DNA of 38,948 bases, from positions 1 through 38,948 of the forward strand of contig JARVGK010000013.1 of the NCBI GenBank assembly GCA_029762535.1, written 5' to 3'. The translations under genes and the position numbers were made by a program. Positions 8,120 to 16,838 of the stretch are shown one piece after another. Under the pieces are notes generated by a model, which saw only the letters and a program-made list of their open reading frames with translations, searched no databases and was not told where the DNA came from. How positions within the stretch are numbered: the stretch's first letter is position 1; every line of letters begins with the position of its first letter. The stretch comes from Thermoplasmatota archaeon (GTDB lineage Archaea; Thermoplasmatota; Penumbrarchaeia; Penumbrarchaeales; Penumbrarchaeaceae).

Positions 8120-8557
8120 ATGGAAGAAGAGTCCATGGTGGTCACGGGGGGGATCATACCCCGTAACGGCAGGGTCCTGGTCGCGAAGAGACATATGACC
8201 TCCAGGTTCGAGCCGGGAAAATGGGAGTTCCCCGGCGGGAAGCTCCGCTTCGGCGAGGGTCCCGAGGAATGCCTCAGCAGGGAGTTGAAGGAGGAGCTGG
8301 GGATCGAAGCGGTCATCTCGTCCCTCTTCAGTGCCGGATCCCACGTCTATACCGATCGGAAGGGAAGAAGGCATGTCGTCCTGTTATACTATATATGTCG
8401 AATAGGGAGCGGGGATCCCGAATGCCTGGACTGTGCTGAGATACTCTGGGCGGACAGGGACATCCTCGATACACTGGACTTCGTCGAAGGGGACGCCGAT
8501 GTGCTCGATCGCCTTCTGAAAGATGAAGGTTTTTGGTCTATGAGAGGAACAGCCTGA
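8120..8557 (+). CDS. Nudix hydrolase, MutT-like
   Basis: The 145-residue protein carries a perfect Nudix box, G-x5-E-x7-RE-x2-EE-x-G-I, at residues 40-62 (GGKLRFGEG ... RELKEELGI). The preceding PGKWEFPGGK is typical of MutT/NUDT1-type enzymes, which hydrolyse (oxidised) nucleoside triphosphates to monophosphate and pyrophosphate with Mg2+. The exact substrate cannot be told. A TATA-like GGTTATATT at about 8093 fits a leaderless start at 8120. The last 20 bases overlap the end of the convergent M20 peptidase gene. Confidence 0.9.
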   Translation: MEEESMVVTGGIIPRNGRVLVAKRHMTSRFEPGKWEFPGGKLRFGEGPEECLSRELKEELGIEAVISSLFSAGSHVYTDRKGRRHVVLLYYICRIGSGDPECLDCAEILWADRDILDTLDFVEGDADVLDRLLKDEGFWSMRGTA

Positions 8558-9803
8558 GGAACACCTTGGCATCGCCCAGGTAATTGGAGAGCAGCGCGCT
8601 CTCGTCGGGCATGTGGGCCGTATCTTCCAACCTCCCCCAGACCACTGAGGGCAGACCGGCCCTCCTCAATATCGCGGCGCAGGTTCCCCCACCGATCCCG
8701 ACAGGTTTAGCCTCGGTCCCGTAAACCTCCATCACCGCGTCCTTGAGCATACCCACGAGCGGGTGGTCCGCGGGAGTGGGCGGAGCGGCCTTCTCCATCT
8801 GGACAGTGCAGAATTCGAAGGTGACCCCCGCGCTCTCGCCGAATTCGAGAGCCCTCATTCGAATGAATTCCAGGACCTCGGCGGGATCGTATGCGGGCAT
8901 GATCCTGCAGTCGATGTACTGAACGTCCTCGCCGGGGATCGTGTTCACGTTCGGGACGTTCGCTTCCTTCTTGGTCGGTTCGAAGGAGGATATCGGATGG
9001 TCGTACATGTCGTCCATGTCCGGATATCTCTCGTGCAGTTCATCGTAGAGAGAGACCAGGAACCTCATGGCCGCCAGATTCGCGTTCACGCCCTTCGAGG
9101 GAACGGATGCGTGTACCTGTTTTCCGAACGTCCTCATCTTCACCCACATTATAGACTTCTCCGCCACCTCTATCATCGCCCCATCCGGATCCCCCGCGTC
9201 CGGTACGACATAAAGGTCACCGTCCCCGAACAGTTCCCTGTGTTGCTTGATCAGATACACCATGCCCTTGGCGGACCCGACCTCCTCGTCCGCCACGAGG
9301 AACAATTTCACATCCCTGCGGGGCCGGGTGCCGCTTTCGAGCAGGGCCTTGGCCGCGAACATGGATGCGAAAAGGCCCTGTCCGTTGTCCTCCACTCCCC
9401 TTGCGATCATCCTGTCCCCTTCAACTCTGAGCTTCCAGGGATCGGCGCTCCACTTGTTTAGGTCCCCCGGAGGAACGACGTCGATATGGCTGAAGATCCA
9501 TATAGGGGGCCGTGCGGGATCGGACCCCTTCAAAGTTAGAAGGAGGTTTGGCCTCTCCTTGGCCGCAACCCTTGGGTCCGGGGAATTATAATATTCGATA
9601 CGATCGAATCCCCATGAGGAGGCGATCCTGGCAACGCATTTCGCCTTCTCCATCTCACCGTCCCCGTCCGATTCCGGGGCGATGGCCGGTATCGAAAGCA
9701 CCTCGGATGCCATCTCAATAATATCCTTTACGTATCCATCTATACTATCATCGAGTTCCTTGATTCCAGCCATGCGTTCCACCTCTAGTGTATAGGCATT
9801 CAT
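8538..9803 (-). CDS. M20-family zinc metallopeptidase/deacylase (ArgE/DapE/CPG2 type)
   Basis: This 421-residue protein has the di-zinc ligand set of the M20 family: His and Asp in SHIDVVPPG (residues 105-113), Asp139 in RGVEDNGQG, the catalytic and ligand glutamates in ADEEVGS (171-177), Asp202 in VPDAGDP, and a C-terminal His in AHMPDE. A dimerisation-domain HASVPSKGVNANL segment lies in the middle. Such enzymes hydrolyse dipeptides or N-acyl amino acids; the substrate is not clear. Two starts are plausible: ATG 9803, preceded by GGTGATC which overlaps the stop of the upstream gene, and ATG 9773 (MAGIKEL), preceded by AGAGGTGG. It is probably translationally coupled to the upstream membrane EEP gene. 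Confidence 0.92.
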   Translation of the reverse strand: MNAYTLEVERMAGIKELDDSIDGYVKDIIEMASEVLSIPAIAPESDGDGEMEKAKCVARIASSWGFDRIEYYNSPDPRVAAKERPNLLLTLKGSDPARPPIWIFSHIDVVPPGDLNKWSADPWKLRVEGDRMIARGVEDNGQGLFASMFAAKALLESGTRPRRDVKLFLVADEEVGSAKGMVYLIKQHRELFGDGDLYVVPDAGDPDGAMIEVAEKSIMWVKMRTFGKQVHASVPSKGVNANLAAMRFLVSLYDELHERYPDMDDMYDHPISSFEPTKKEANVPNVNTIPGEDVQYIDCRIMPAYDPAEVLEFIRMRALEFGESAGVTFEFCTVQMEKAAPPTPADHPLVGMLKDAVMEVYGTEAKPVGIGGGTCAAILRRAGLPSVVWGRLEDTAHMPDESALLSNYLGDAKVFLRLFLS

Positions 9804-9809
9804 GAATGA

Positions 9810-12164
9810 TCACCGTTGCGTAAAGAGTGCCCTGACGTCCAATTCCACCGCTACCGGCCTGTGATCGGAGGCCTCCTTCCTGTCGTCAATGTGGCTTCTT
9901 ATGGGGTCAATGGGAGGTGACATCAGAACGTAGTCTATATGCACCCGCTCATCGTCGAGGTCCGATGCGGGCCATGTGTGAACCGTGAGGGGGAGGTTTC
10001 CCTCTCGGGAGCAGTGCCATCCGCTGACGAGGTCCAGGGTCGCGCTCCTGTTCCCGCCCCTTGAAAGCGTCCCGTTCGGGCCGAAGAGGGTGCTGTTGAA
10101 CTTCTCCATCAAGGGATCTCGCGGTTCTGAATTGAAGTCGCCCCCTACTATCAACGGGCCCTGGATCTCACTCAAAGCAGCGGCGAGCTCGTCGGTCTGC
10201 ACCGGACGGTCGATCTCGTCCTGGCCCAGATGGACGCATACGAGGGTGACCTCCACCCCGCCGATTTCAGTGGAGCATCTGAGGAAGTACTTCTTCTCGA
10301 CGTTGTAGCTGAGCATGACCACTCTGCCATCATCGACGGGGAACCTTGAGAGGATGGAGAGGCCGTAGGTACCCTCCCATGGGGGCGGCCCACGAACGTA
10401 ATGCATGTCCAGGTCGTATGCCAGGTAGCGGGTGAGGTCGTAGTTTCCGCCGGACGGCAGCAGGGCCTCGGTCTCCTGGAGGAAGACGATATCCGGGGCA
10501 TGCTCCTTTATGGTCTCAAGCATGCGGACGGGGTCCGCCCTACCGTCGTTGTTGAAACCCTGATGAACGTTGTACGTCATCACCGTGATCGTCCCGGGAG
10601 CGGACCCCGGTCCCGGGGGCTCATAGGAGACCTCTTTTAAGTATATGACCGCGGACCCTGCTATGATGAGTATGACGGTGAGGCTACCCGTAACCATCCA
10701 CTCGACTCCCAGCCTCTTCCCTTTATCCATCCTCCGGACGGGGTGTCCCGTTCCGGACCCGGCCGCAAGGGCAGGGGACCCCTTCTTGCTCGGATCCCTG
10801 CATCTCTCCCGTATGCATGGCTCGTAGATCCCCTTCTTGGAGCACATGAATCCGGATACCGAAAGGAGGACGGCGGGCAGGGCCATGAAGAGAGGGATAC
10901 GCCCCTCGAAGATGCCACCTCCGGGGATGAAGGCCGAGTTCAGGGACAGAACGATCAGGACAGGGAAGATGAGCATGATCGAGTTGGTCAGGACCATTCT
11001 CCTGGCGAAGATGCCGGGGGATCTTCCCACACCTCTCTTCCCCAGAATCCCGATCCTCTTACCGGTGCCGTCCCCCCGTTCTATCTCGACGGGCACCCCG
11101 GCGAAGGGATCGGTGTCCAGGATAGCATCTATTATCAACCACAGGTTCACCAATGACATCCATATGAACACGAGCGGGGATATGGGAAGAGCGAACCGGA
11201 ACACGAACATGTTGAGGGCAGCCCCGATAAGAGCCAGGTTGGCGATGATAGACCCCTTGGGAGGGGCAAAGGAGGTCCTCAGACCTATGAGTAGCCTGTA
11301 AGAGCTGAAGAGCGACAGTATGAACAGGGACACAGCCAGAAGGGACATAGAATGGACCATTGGATCCTCCCTTCCGAGCCAGACCATTCCGACCTGTGAA
11401 TATGGCAGGACAAGGGCCGAGATGGCCAGAAAACTCCCCAGGCCCACGAACGGTATCCTGGAATCCACCGCCCCGCCGCTTATCTCGTGCCCGACCCCTC
11501 CTCCCGGCCCTCTCTTGGGGTCGAGCAGGGGCGCGTTCACTATCAGGAAGAGCAGGAAGCCGATCGTCCCGGCTGTCAAGGTTGAGAACAGAGGCGAGAG
11601 TATTATCCCGGCCGCCTCGGGGACGATGGATATGTCCAAACCGTTGCCCGCGTAAAGGAGGACCATCTGGAGGAGCAGCGAAAGGGAAAGGGCTCCGGTA
11701 GCGCCCTGGGATGAGAAAACGTCCGGGTCCATCTCTTTCTCCCTTCTCTGTATGGATAGGGCGAGTATCAGAAAGGCAGAGGCCGAGCCGAAGGCCAGGG
11801 CGGAGAACACCAACTGGAAAGGCCTCAACAGCCCCAGGCCCAGAGGCAGTCGGGCCAGTGCTGTGAAGGCGCCCGTCAGTATTAATGCGGCCCTCCATCC
11901 AAAGAGCTTCGATGCGGGGATGATGATCAGAGGCGATGCCACGACCAATACCGCGGCGATCTCGGGAGAGGGGCCCATGTTGACCAGGCTGAAGTAGTAG
12001 ATGGACGTCACCAATTCCCTGAAGGACTGGACCAGTACCAGGCCCACCAGCGACATCAGTATGTACCAGGCGCTGGAGGCGATCCCAGTGCATTTCACCT
12101 CCATACGGCCATCCGGATCGGACATGTATCGGCCTCCGGGCTTTCTTCCCCTTGCCCGGCTCAT
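9810..12164 (-). CDS. Polytopic membrane protein fused to an endonuclease/exonuclease/phosphatase domain (CWH43-like layout)
   Basis: The first 510 or so of 784 residues hold about 12-14 hydrophobic helices. The C-terminal quarter (about 525-778) is an EEP-fold hydrolase with the full motif series: MTYNVHQG, FLQETE, GGDFNSEP, HIDYVLMS and a final SDHRPV. These supply the metal-binding Asn and Glu and the catalytic Asp/His of the DNase I, sphingomyelinase and inositol phosphatase superfamily. The hydrophobic helix before the EEP domain (VTGSLTVILIIAGSAVIYL) suggests that the domain faces the outside, where phosphodiester or lipid head groups would be likelier substrates than DNA. The layout recalls eukaryotic CWH43/PGAP2-interacting protein, which acts on GPI and sphingolipid anchors, but homology of the membrane part is not shown. 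The start is ATG 12164 with AGGGAC upstream; Met14 or Met21 are alternatives. Confidence 0.8.
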   Translation of the reverse strand: MSRARGRKPGGRYMSDPDGRMEVKCTGIASSAWYILMSLVGLVLVQSFRELVTSIYYFSLVNMGPSPEIAAVLVVASPLIIIPASKLFGWRAALILTGAFTALARLPLGLGLLRPFQLVFSALAFGSASAFLILALSIQRREKEMDPDVFSSQGATGALSLSLLLQMVLLYAGNGLDISIVPEAAGIILSPLFSTLTAGTIGFLLFLIVNAPLLDPKRGPGGGVGHEISGGAVDSRIPFVGLGSFLAISALVLPYSQVGMVWLGREDPMVHSMSLLAVSLFILSLFSSYRLLIGLRTSFAPPKGSIIANLALIGAALNMFVFRFALPISPLVFIWMSLVNLWLIIDAILDTDPFAGVPVEIERGDGTGKRIGILGKRGVGRSPGIFARRMVLTNSIMLIFPVLIVLSLNSAFIPGGGIFEGRIPLFMALPAVLLSVSGFMCSKKGIYEPCIRERCRDPSKKGSPALAAGSGTGHPVRRMDKGKRLGVEWMVTGSLTVILIIAGSAVIYLKEVSYEPPGPGSAPGTITVMTYNVHQGFNNDGRADPVRMLETIKEHAPDIVFLQETEALLPSGGNYDLTRYLAYDLDMHYVRGPPPWEGTYGLSILSRFPVDDGRVVMLSYNVEKKYFLRCSTEIGGVEVTLVCVHLGQDEIDRPVQTDELAAALSEIQGPLIVGGDFNSEPRDPLMEKFNSTLFGPNGTLSRGGNRSATLDLVSGWHCSREGNLPLTVHTWPASDLDDERVHIDYVLMSPPIDPIRSHIDDRKEASDHRPVAVELDVRALFTQR

Positions 12165-12219
12165 GTCCCTATAGGTTTATCAGATTGTTGGTATCTTACC
12201 CGTAGCGAGGCCGTATCAA

Positions 12220-13341
12220 ATGCTCTCCTTCCCGCCCTTCAGGCACGTGAATTGGATACTGGACCTGCCCAGGCCGGAGTACGATCTCGCAACGAGCAAC
12301 ATGCTTCCGGACTGGTCCGCATTTTTAGAGCCACCCGATCCCCTGGACATGATGAGATGCGGCAACCCGAAAGGAGATCCGGGCCTGATAAGGTATCTGG
12401 AGGAAGATTACAGGGTTACCAAGGACAGGGTCCTCATCACCAACGGGACGAGCGAGGCCAATCATCTAGCTTATCTGAGCCTCCTGAAAAAAGGTGCAAC
12501 GGTGCTCATCGAAAAGCCGATATACACACCTCTGTTGGAGATACCAAAGGCGATGGGGTGCAGGATAAGTTTTGTCAACAGAAGGCCGGACGATTACAGG
12601 GTGGACTTAAGGGAGCTCAAGCAGAAGGCCGAGCTCGGAGCGGACCTGCTGGTGCTTCAGAACCACAACAATCCCTCCGGGAAGGCATTACAGGAGCACG
12701 AGCTGCGCGACATAGTCAAGGTCTGTTCCGATAACGACATCCCCATACTATGCGACGAGGTATACAGGGATTATGCGCTCTCCCCGGGCGAAGGCGAACG
12801 CCTCATGAACCCGATACCCTCCATCGTCAGCCTCTACGACAAAGGGATCGCCACGTCCTCGGTCACCAAGGTATACGGTGCCACGGGCCTGGTGACCGGA
12901 TGGATGATAGGTGCTAAAAGGGTCGTTCAAAGGGCCAGGTCCATCAAGATCATGACGGATCCGATGATATCGAACTACGGGAACAGGTTGGCGCTTCAGG
13001 CATTGAAGGCCAGGGACCATGTTCTACCGGAAGCGTTCTCCGCCCTCAGGGAGAAGCTTCGCCTCGTCAGCTCATGGGCGAGGGGGCGAAAGGACGTCCA
13101 CTGGTCCGCACCGGACGCCTGCGCTATCGGGTTCCTACGCTACGATCACAGGTTATCGTCCCTTGATTTCTGCAGGAGGCTTTACCACGATCACGGCACC
13201 AGGGCGGTCCCTGGGGCTTTCTTCCATGCGGAAAGGGGGCTGAGGATCGGATTGACAGCGCCCTACGAGGAGATCAGGGGCGGCCTGGAGAGGATCGACG
13301 CTCTCCTTGACGAGATCGCCCATGAAAGCGATCATATGTAG
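12220..13341 (+). CDS. PLP-dependent aminotransferase, class I/II fold
   Basis: This 373-residue enzyme shows fold-type I aminotransferase marks: NGTSEANHL near residue 75, NHNNPSG (Asn151), CDEVYRDY with Asp179 and Tyr182 contacting the cofactor, and the Schiff-base lysine Lys217 in SSVTKVYGATGLVTGW. A GLRIGL segment near the end provides the carboxylate-binding Arg. The common arginine after the lysine loop (GLRxGW) is replaced by Val-Thr, so phosphate contacts or substrate may differ from those of aspartate aminotransferase. The amino acid substrate cannot be predicted. The last 10 bases overlap the convergent nreA gene. PdxS, which makes its PLP cofactor, is encoded nearby. Confidence 0.88.
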   Translation: MLSFPPFRHVNWILDLPRPEYDLATSNMLPDWSAFLEPPDPLDMMRCGNPKGDPGLIRYLEEDYRVTKDRVLITNGTSEANHLAYLSLLKKGATVLIEKPIYTPLLEIPKAMGCRISFVNRRPDDYRVDLRELKQKAELGADLLVLQNHNNPSGKALQEHELRDIVKVCSDNDIPILCDEVYRDYALSPGEGERLMNPIPSIVSLYDKGIATSSVTKVYGATGLVTGWMIGAKRVVQRARSIKIMTDPMISNYGNRLALQALKARDHVLPEAFSALREKLRLVSSWARGRKDVHWSAPDACAIGFLRYDHRLSSLDFCRRLYHDHGTRAVPGAFFHAERGLRIGLTAPYEEIRGGLERIDALLDEIAHESDHM

Positions 13342-14606
13342 CGGTCGAGGGTCATGTCCTCTAAAGGGCCCAAGAACCTTGTGGACCTTCTCCAGTTCCT
13401 GATCCCGCACGATGCATCGATGGCCTGGATGAGCGACGCCCGATCGTTGAAGAGCCTGGGCGGCGTGAGGAACGCCTTTCTCAGCGCCTCCCTTATTACC
13501 CATACCCCTAGAGGTGCCCAGTATTCGTCCGTTATCCATCTGATCACCGTAGCTCCGGCGTTCCTGCCTATGGAGAGGAGATGGTCCACGGTGGAGAGCC
13601 TCGCCGCGTAGTATGCGCCCGTGATGGCATCCGCATACCCGGTCCTACCCCTGGGCCCCTCCCAGTCGTGGATGACATCTCCCTCTCCCCAGAGCGATCC
13701 CTTCTGCCACTGCTCCGCCATCTCGAACCTGAAGGGCGGAGGGTAAAGGGCAATGAGGAAATGGTTCCCGAAAGATGAGCAGCTGTAAAGATGGTAGCAG
13801 TCGAGCGGGGTCAGGCCAAGGGCCCTCTCCTTGAGCTGTTTGGACAGGGTATCGTCCACCGCCGTGATCGACCATCTGGTCGGGACCAGCCTTCTCCTTC
13901 TACCCCCGCCGAGTAGCCCCACGGAGAAAAGTCGGGAGATATGCTCCTCCCGGATCCCCTCCCTGTATAGCTCGAGGACACCCTCGTTGGCTATCATATC
14001 CGTGTCCGATACGGCCCGATCAACGGGACGGGGGATTCGGGGGTTGTCGATCACCTTCAACGTCAGCATGTCTATCGAGGGCCCCATTGGCATCATTATC
14101 ATGTCGAGAGAAGGAATGGGAGCCATGACCTTAAGGTCCTTTCTCGATATCATCTCCGCGTCCATGGACCTGGACGACATCGACATCTCCTGGATGGAGG
14201 AGAGGATACGTCTTTTTCCTATCCCCAGCCGATCCTCCACCTCCATAAGTGGTTCGCTGCCTCCGAGGGGATCCGCCTTGGCGGTCCTGACATCGAGTCT
14301 GCTCCTGCCCCGGACCAGAGACGAGCGTATAGAATATACCTCCTCCAGGCCAAGGGCGTTGAGGAAGGACGGGTCCTCTAGCCTCTCTGCCATTGGTAGG
14401 GGGGCGGGGGAGGCGAGGGGCCCGATCGTTATCCTGGGGTAGCCGAACCTACCAACGAAGACCGAAGGAGGGGAGGGGCCCTGTAGGCTTCTGCCGGAGA
14501 GCTTCGGTAAGGACGCTCTGCCGCGTACATCCGCCAGGAGCGGGCAGTGGTCCTGGCCGCACATCGCCTTCGTGCCTTTGCACTCCGAGCAGTAGGGATA
14601 GGCCAT
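13332..14606 (-). CDS. nreA: DNA repair protein NreA
   Basis: The 424-residue protein starts with the family's four-cysteine cluster (Cys6, Cys9, Cys16, Cys21 in CSECKGTKAMCGQDHCPLL). FVGRFGYPRITIGPL follows, which together mark the archaeal Nre family. Later family-like segments include VPTRWSITAVDD, WEGPRGRTGYADAITGAYYAAR and WITDEYWAPLGVWVIREALR. Nre proteins are archaeal repair factors that can bind PCNA through a C-terminal peptide; here no clear PIP box is seen at the C-terminus (LDRYI). A TATA box 23-31 bases upstream predicts a leaderless message. Confidence 0.9.
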   Translation of the reverse strand: MAYPYCSECKGTKAMCGQDHCPLLADVRGRASLPKLSGRSLQGPSPPSVFVGRFGYPRITIGPLASPAPLPMAERLEDPSFLNALGLEEVYSIRSSLVRGRSRLDVRTAKADPLGGSEPLMEVEDRLGIGKRRILSSIQEMSMSSRSMDAEMISRKDLKVMAPIPSLDMIMMPMGPSIDMLTLKVIDNPRIPRPVDRAVSDTDMIANEGVLELYREGIREEHISRLFSVGLLGGGRRRRLVPTRWSITAVDDTLSKQLKERALGLTPLDCYHLYSCSSFGNHFLIALYPPPFRFEMAEQWQKGSLWGEGDVIHDWEGPRGRTGYADAITGAYYAARLSTVDHLLSIGRNAGATVIRWITDEYWAPLGVWVIREALRKAFLTPPRLFNDRASLIQAIDASCGIRNWRRSTRFLGPLEDMTLDRYI

Positions 14607-14628
14607 TGTCCAGTAATCGCCTTGTTCG

Positions 14629-14637
14629 ATTATATAG
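14629..14637 (-). promoter_or_regulatory. TATA box of nreA
   Basis: Read on the minus strand this is CTATATAAT. Its centre is 27 bases upstream of the first base of the nreA ATG at 14606. That is the spacing expected when transcription begins at the start codon itself, so nreA mRNA is probably leaderless. Confidence 0.6.
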
Positions 14638-14725
14638 ATGACCCGGCCCGACGAACTTCCATCTTGTCATCGACAAACCTAAAATAAGACCACTCTCTTA
14701 GGCCCTCCCGGAACAGGTGAAGGAT

Positions 14726-15634
14726 ATGGCAAAGGAGATAGTACTGGAGAAGCTCCGGCACGGGACGGAACTGCTGAAACGGGGATTCGCCAGCATGCAG
14801 AAGGGCGGCGTCGTTATGGACGTGACCGATGCAGCACAGGCAATGATAGCCGAGGAGGCCGGTGCCGTTGCGGTCATGGCCCTTGAGAGGGTGCCTGCGG
14901 ACATAAGGGCCCAGGGCGGGGTGGCCAGGATGGCCGACCCGGTGAAGATACTCGAGATAATCGATGCGGTCTCCATCCCGGTCATGGCAAAGGCGAGGAT
15001 AGGCCATTTCGCGGAAGCCCAGATACTCGAGGTACTGGGAGTGGACATGATCGATGAATCAGAGGTCCTGACCCCCGCGGACCCGCATTACCATATAGAC
15101 AAATCCAAGTTCACTGTGCCGTTCGTATGCGGGGCAAGGGACCTGGGAGAGGCCCTACGCAGGATATACGAGGGCGCCGCGATGATAAGGACCAAGGGCG
15201 AGGCCGGGACCGGAAACGTGATCGAAGCGGTGAGGCATCAGCACGCGATAATGGGCGCGATCCGCGCCCTTATGGGCCGCTCCGAGCAGGAGCTTTTCCA
15301 GGTGGCAAGGGATATCCAGGCCCCTAACGAGCTGGTCGTGGAGGTGGCGAAACTCCAGAGATTGCCGGTCGTCAATTTCGCCGCGGGCGGGATCGCGACC
15401 CCGGCCGATGCCTCCCTCATGATGCAGATGGGGGTGGACGGTGTGTTCGTGGGCTCGGGCATCTTCAAATCGAGCGACCCGGAGAGGATGGCGAGCGCAA
15501 TAGTCGAGGCCGTAAGAGGCTTCGATGACCCGAAGGTTCTGGCCGAGGTATCCAAAGGGCTCGGGGATGCGATGCCTGGCATCAACATCGATACTATCCC
15601 CAAGGAAATGCAGCTTCAGAACAGGGGCTGGTGA
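14726..15634 (+). CDS. pdxS: Pyridoxal 5'-phosphate synthase subunit PdxS
   Basis: PdxS condenses ribose 5-phosphate, glyceraldehyde 3-phosphate and ammonia into PLP, with ammonia supplied by the glutaminase PdxT. The (beta/alpha)8 signatures are intact: [41 protein letters not shown] with the first catalytic lysine, [17 protein letters not shown] with the second lysine, [10 protein letters not shown] and [13 protein letters not shown]. The length of about 302 residues is normal. An AGGTGA ribosome site at 14715-14720 points to ATG 14726; an upstream GTG at 14717 is part of that site and is not chosen. No pdxT is adjacent, so it must lie elsewhere. An AT-rich CTAAAATAAG near 14680 is the probable TATA box. 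Confidence 0.95.
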   Translation: MAKEIVLEKLRHGTELLKRGFASMQKGGVVMDVTDAAQAMIAEEAGAVAVMALERVPADIRAQGGVARMADPVKILEIIDAVSIPVMAKARIGHFAEAQILEVLGVDMIDESEVLTPADPHYHIDKSKFTVPFVCGARDLGEALRRIYEGAAMIRTKGEAGTGNVIEAVRHQHAIMGAIRALMGRSEQELFQVARDIQAPNELVVEVAKLQRLPVVNFAAGGIATPADASLMMQMGVDGVFVGSGIFKSSDPERMASAIVEAVRGFDDPKVLAEVSKGLGDAMPGINIDTIPKEMQLQNRGW

Positions 15635-15690
15635 GACAACCCCGCGACGATGAGCAAAATTTGATATAGTATCCGCTTCCTATAAAATGC

Positions 15691-15793
15691 GGGATGTATA
15701 GGGTGTAAGTCCCTATCTTTGCCGTACCTTATCCAGGTACCCCAAAAGTAACCTTTCGTTGGGCCTCCCGTCAGGCCTTCGCCTGTACATCCC
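15691..15793 (+). ncRNA. Four-hairpin structured RNA or 5' leader element, unidentified
   Basis: A perfect 8-bp closing stem (GGGATGTA 15691-15698 with TACATCCC 15786-15793) encloses four hairpins. They are TAGGG/CCCTA with a 7-base loop (15699-15715), GTACC/GGTAC with a 7-base loop (15724-15740), a compound CCCA...TGGG hairpin with inner AAAG/CTTT (15741-15763), and CAGGC/GCCTG with loop CTTC (15772-15785). The cloverleaf-like shape lacks a tRNA T-loop and CCA context. A TTGATATAG box at about 15661 predicts transcription from near 15687-15691. It ends 27 bases before the M29 peptidase gene, so it may be a cis-regulatory leader or a separate small RNA. It matches no riboswitch class I know. 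Confidence 0.55.
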
Positions 15794-15820
15794 ACCCCTA
15801 TTAAGGAAGGGAGTGAAAGA

Positions 15821-16765
15821 ATGGATGTCGAGGAGAAGGCCAGGGCCACCCTGGTGAACAGCCTGGGTCTGAAAGGGAGCGAGAGGGCCCTCATACTCTG
15901 CGACATAGGCAGCATCGGGATAGGTGAGGTGTTCTACAAGGCGGCCGTCAGGATGACACGGGACGCCTACATGATGGTGATGCCGAAGGGGAAGCATCAC
16001 GGGGCCGAGCCGCCTCCTCCGGTCACGAGCATGATGATGGACAGCGACGTGATCATCGCACCCACGACCTTTTCACTGACCTATACGAATGCGGCCCGGG
16101 CCTCGCTTGCTGCGGGATCCCGGATCGCCACGATGCCCGGGATCACAAAAGAAATGCTTGAAAGAGGGGGTTTCGAGGCGGATTACTCGAAGATCGCCAG
16201 AAGCATACGAAGGTTCGGCAGGATGTTCTCAACCAGCAAGAGGATCAGGATAACGTCGAAAGAGGGAACGGACCTTCTGCTCCTCATCAAGGGAAGGGAG
16301 TGGATAATGGGAGATAACGGGCTTTGCCTCAAGAGGGGCTCGATAACGAACCTACCCGCAGGGGAGGTTTTCATAGCCCCTGTGGAGAACTCGGCCCGGG
16401 GAACGCTCGTCGTGGACGGGGTATTCTCTCAGGGGCTGGAAACGCCTTTGACGATCCACATCAAAGACGGGGTCATCCAGAGTGTGGACGGGATAAATGA
16501 CGTATCGCAGCTCTTCAGGGGTAAGAAGTGCTCTAGGGTACTTTCGGAGATAGGGATAGGAATGAACCCCCATTCCATGATAATCGGGAACATTCTCGAG
16601 GACCAGAAGGCCCTTGGAACGGTACATATAGGGTTCGGGGACAATTCCACCTTCGGGGGCCGGGTCATATGCGATATGCACAACGATGGGATGCTGCTCC
16701 ATCCCACCTTGGACATTGGCGGTGTCAAGGTCATAGAGGACGGTAAGTTCGTCCTTGATCTGTGA
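15821..16765 (+). CDS. M29-type (AmpS/PepT) aminopeptidase-like protein
   Basis: The 314-residue protein resembles the archaeal branch of the COG2309 aminopeptidases. The C-terminal metal-binding part shows SEIGIGMNPHS (about residues 240-250), then TVHIGFGDNSTFGG and DMHNDGML, matching the spaced Glu, His, His and Asp ligands of M29 enzymes. The N-terminal part holds a Rossmann-like domain (ALILCDIGSIGIGEVF). Such enzymes cut N-terminal residues from peptides using two metal ions; related proteins of this group have other roles, so the substrate is uncertain. Translation from ATG 15821 is supported by GGGAGTGA about five bases upstream. It follows the structured RNA element. Confidence 0.8.
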   Translation: MDVEEKARATLVNSLGLKGSERALILCDIGSIGIGEVFYKAAVRMTRDAYMMVMPKGKHHGAEPPPPVTSMMMDSDVIIAPTTFSLTYTNAARASLAAGSRIATMPGITKEMLERGGFEADYSKIARSIRRFGRMFSTSKRIRITSKEGTDLLLLIKGREWIMGDNGLCLKRGSITNLPAGEVFIAPVENSARGTLVVDGVFSQGLETPLTIHIKDGVIQSVDGINDVSQLFRGKKCSRVLSEIGIGMNPHSMIIGNILEDQKALGTVHIGFGDNSTFGGRVICDMHNDGMLLHPTLDIGGVKVIEDGKFVLDL

Positions 16766-16838
16766 ATATATTCGGCAGGGGACATAAGTTATTAGTATCA
16801 AGATACTATCAAACCCGGTCCACCTCGGGGTGATTCAC

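Noticed and set aside
14717..14719. GTG as the pdxS start
   Set aside because: It is part of the AGGTGA ribosome site for ATG 14726. The GTG at 16830 before the PDO-like gene is rejected on the same grounds.
15691..15793. tRNA gene
   Set aside because: The fold is cloverleaf-like, but no T-loop (TTCRA) or D-loop GG is present and the hairpin sizes do not fit.
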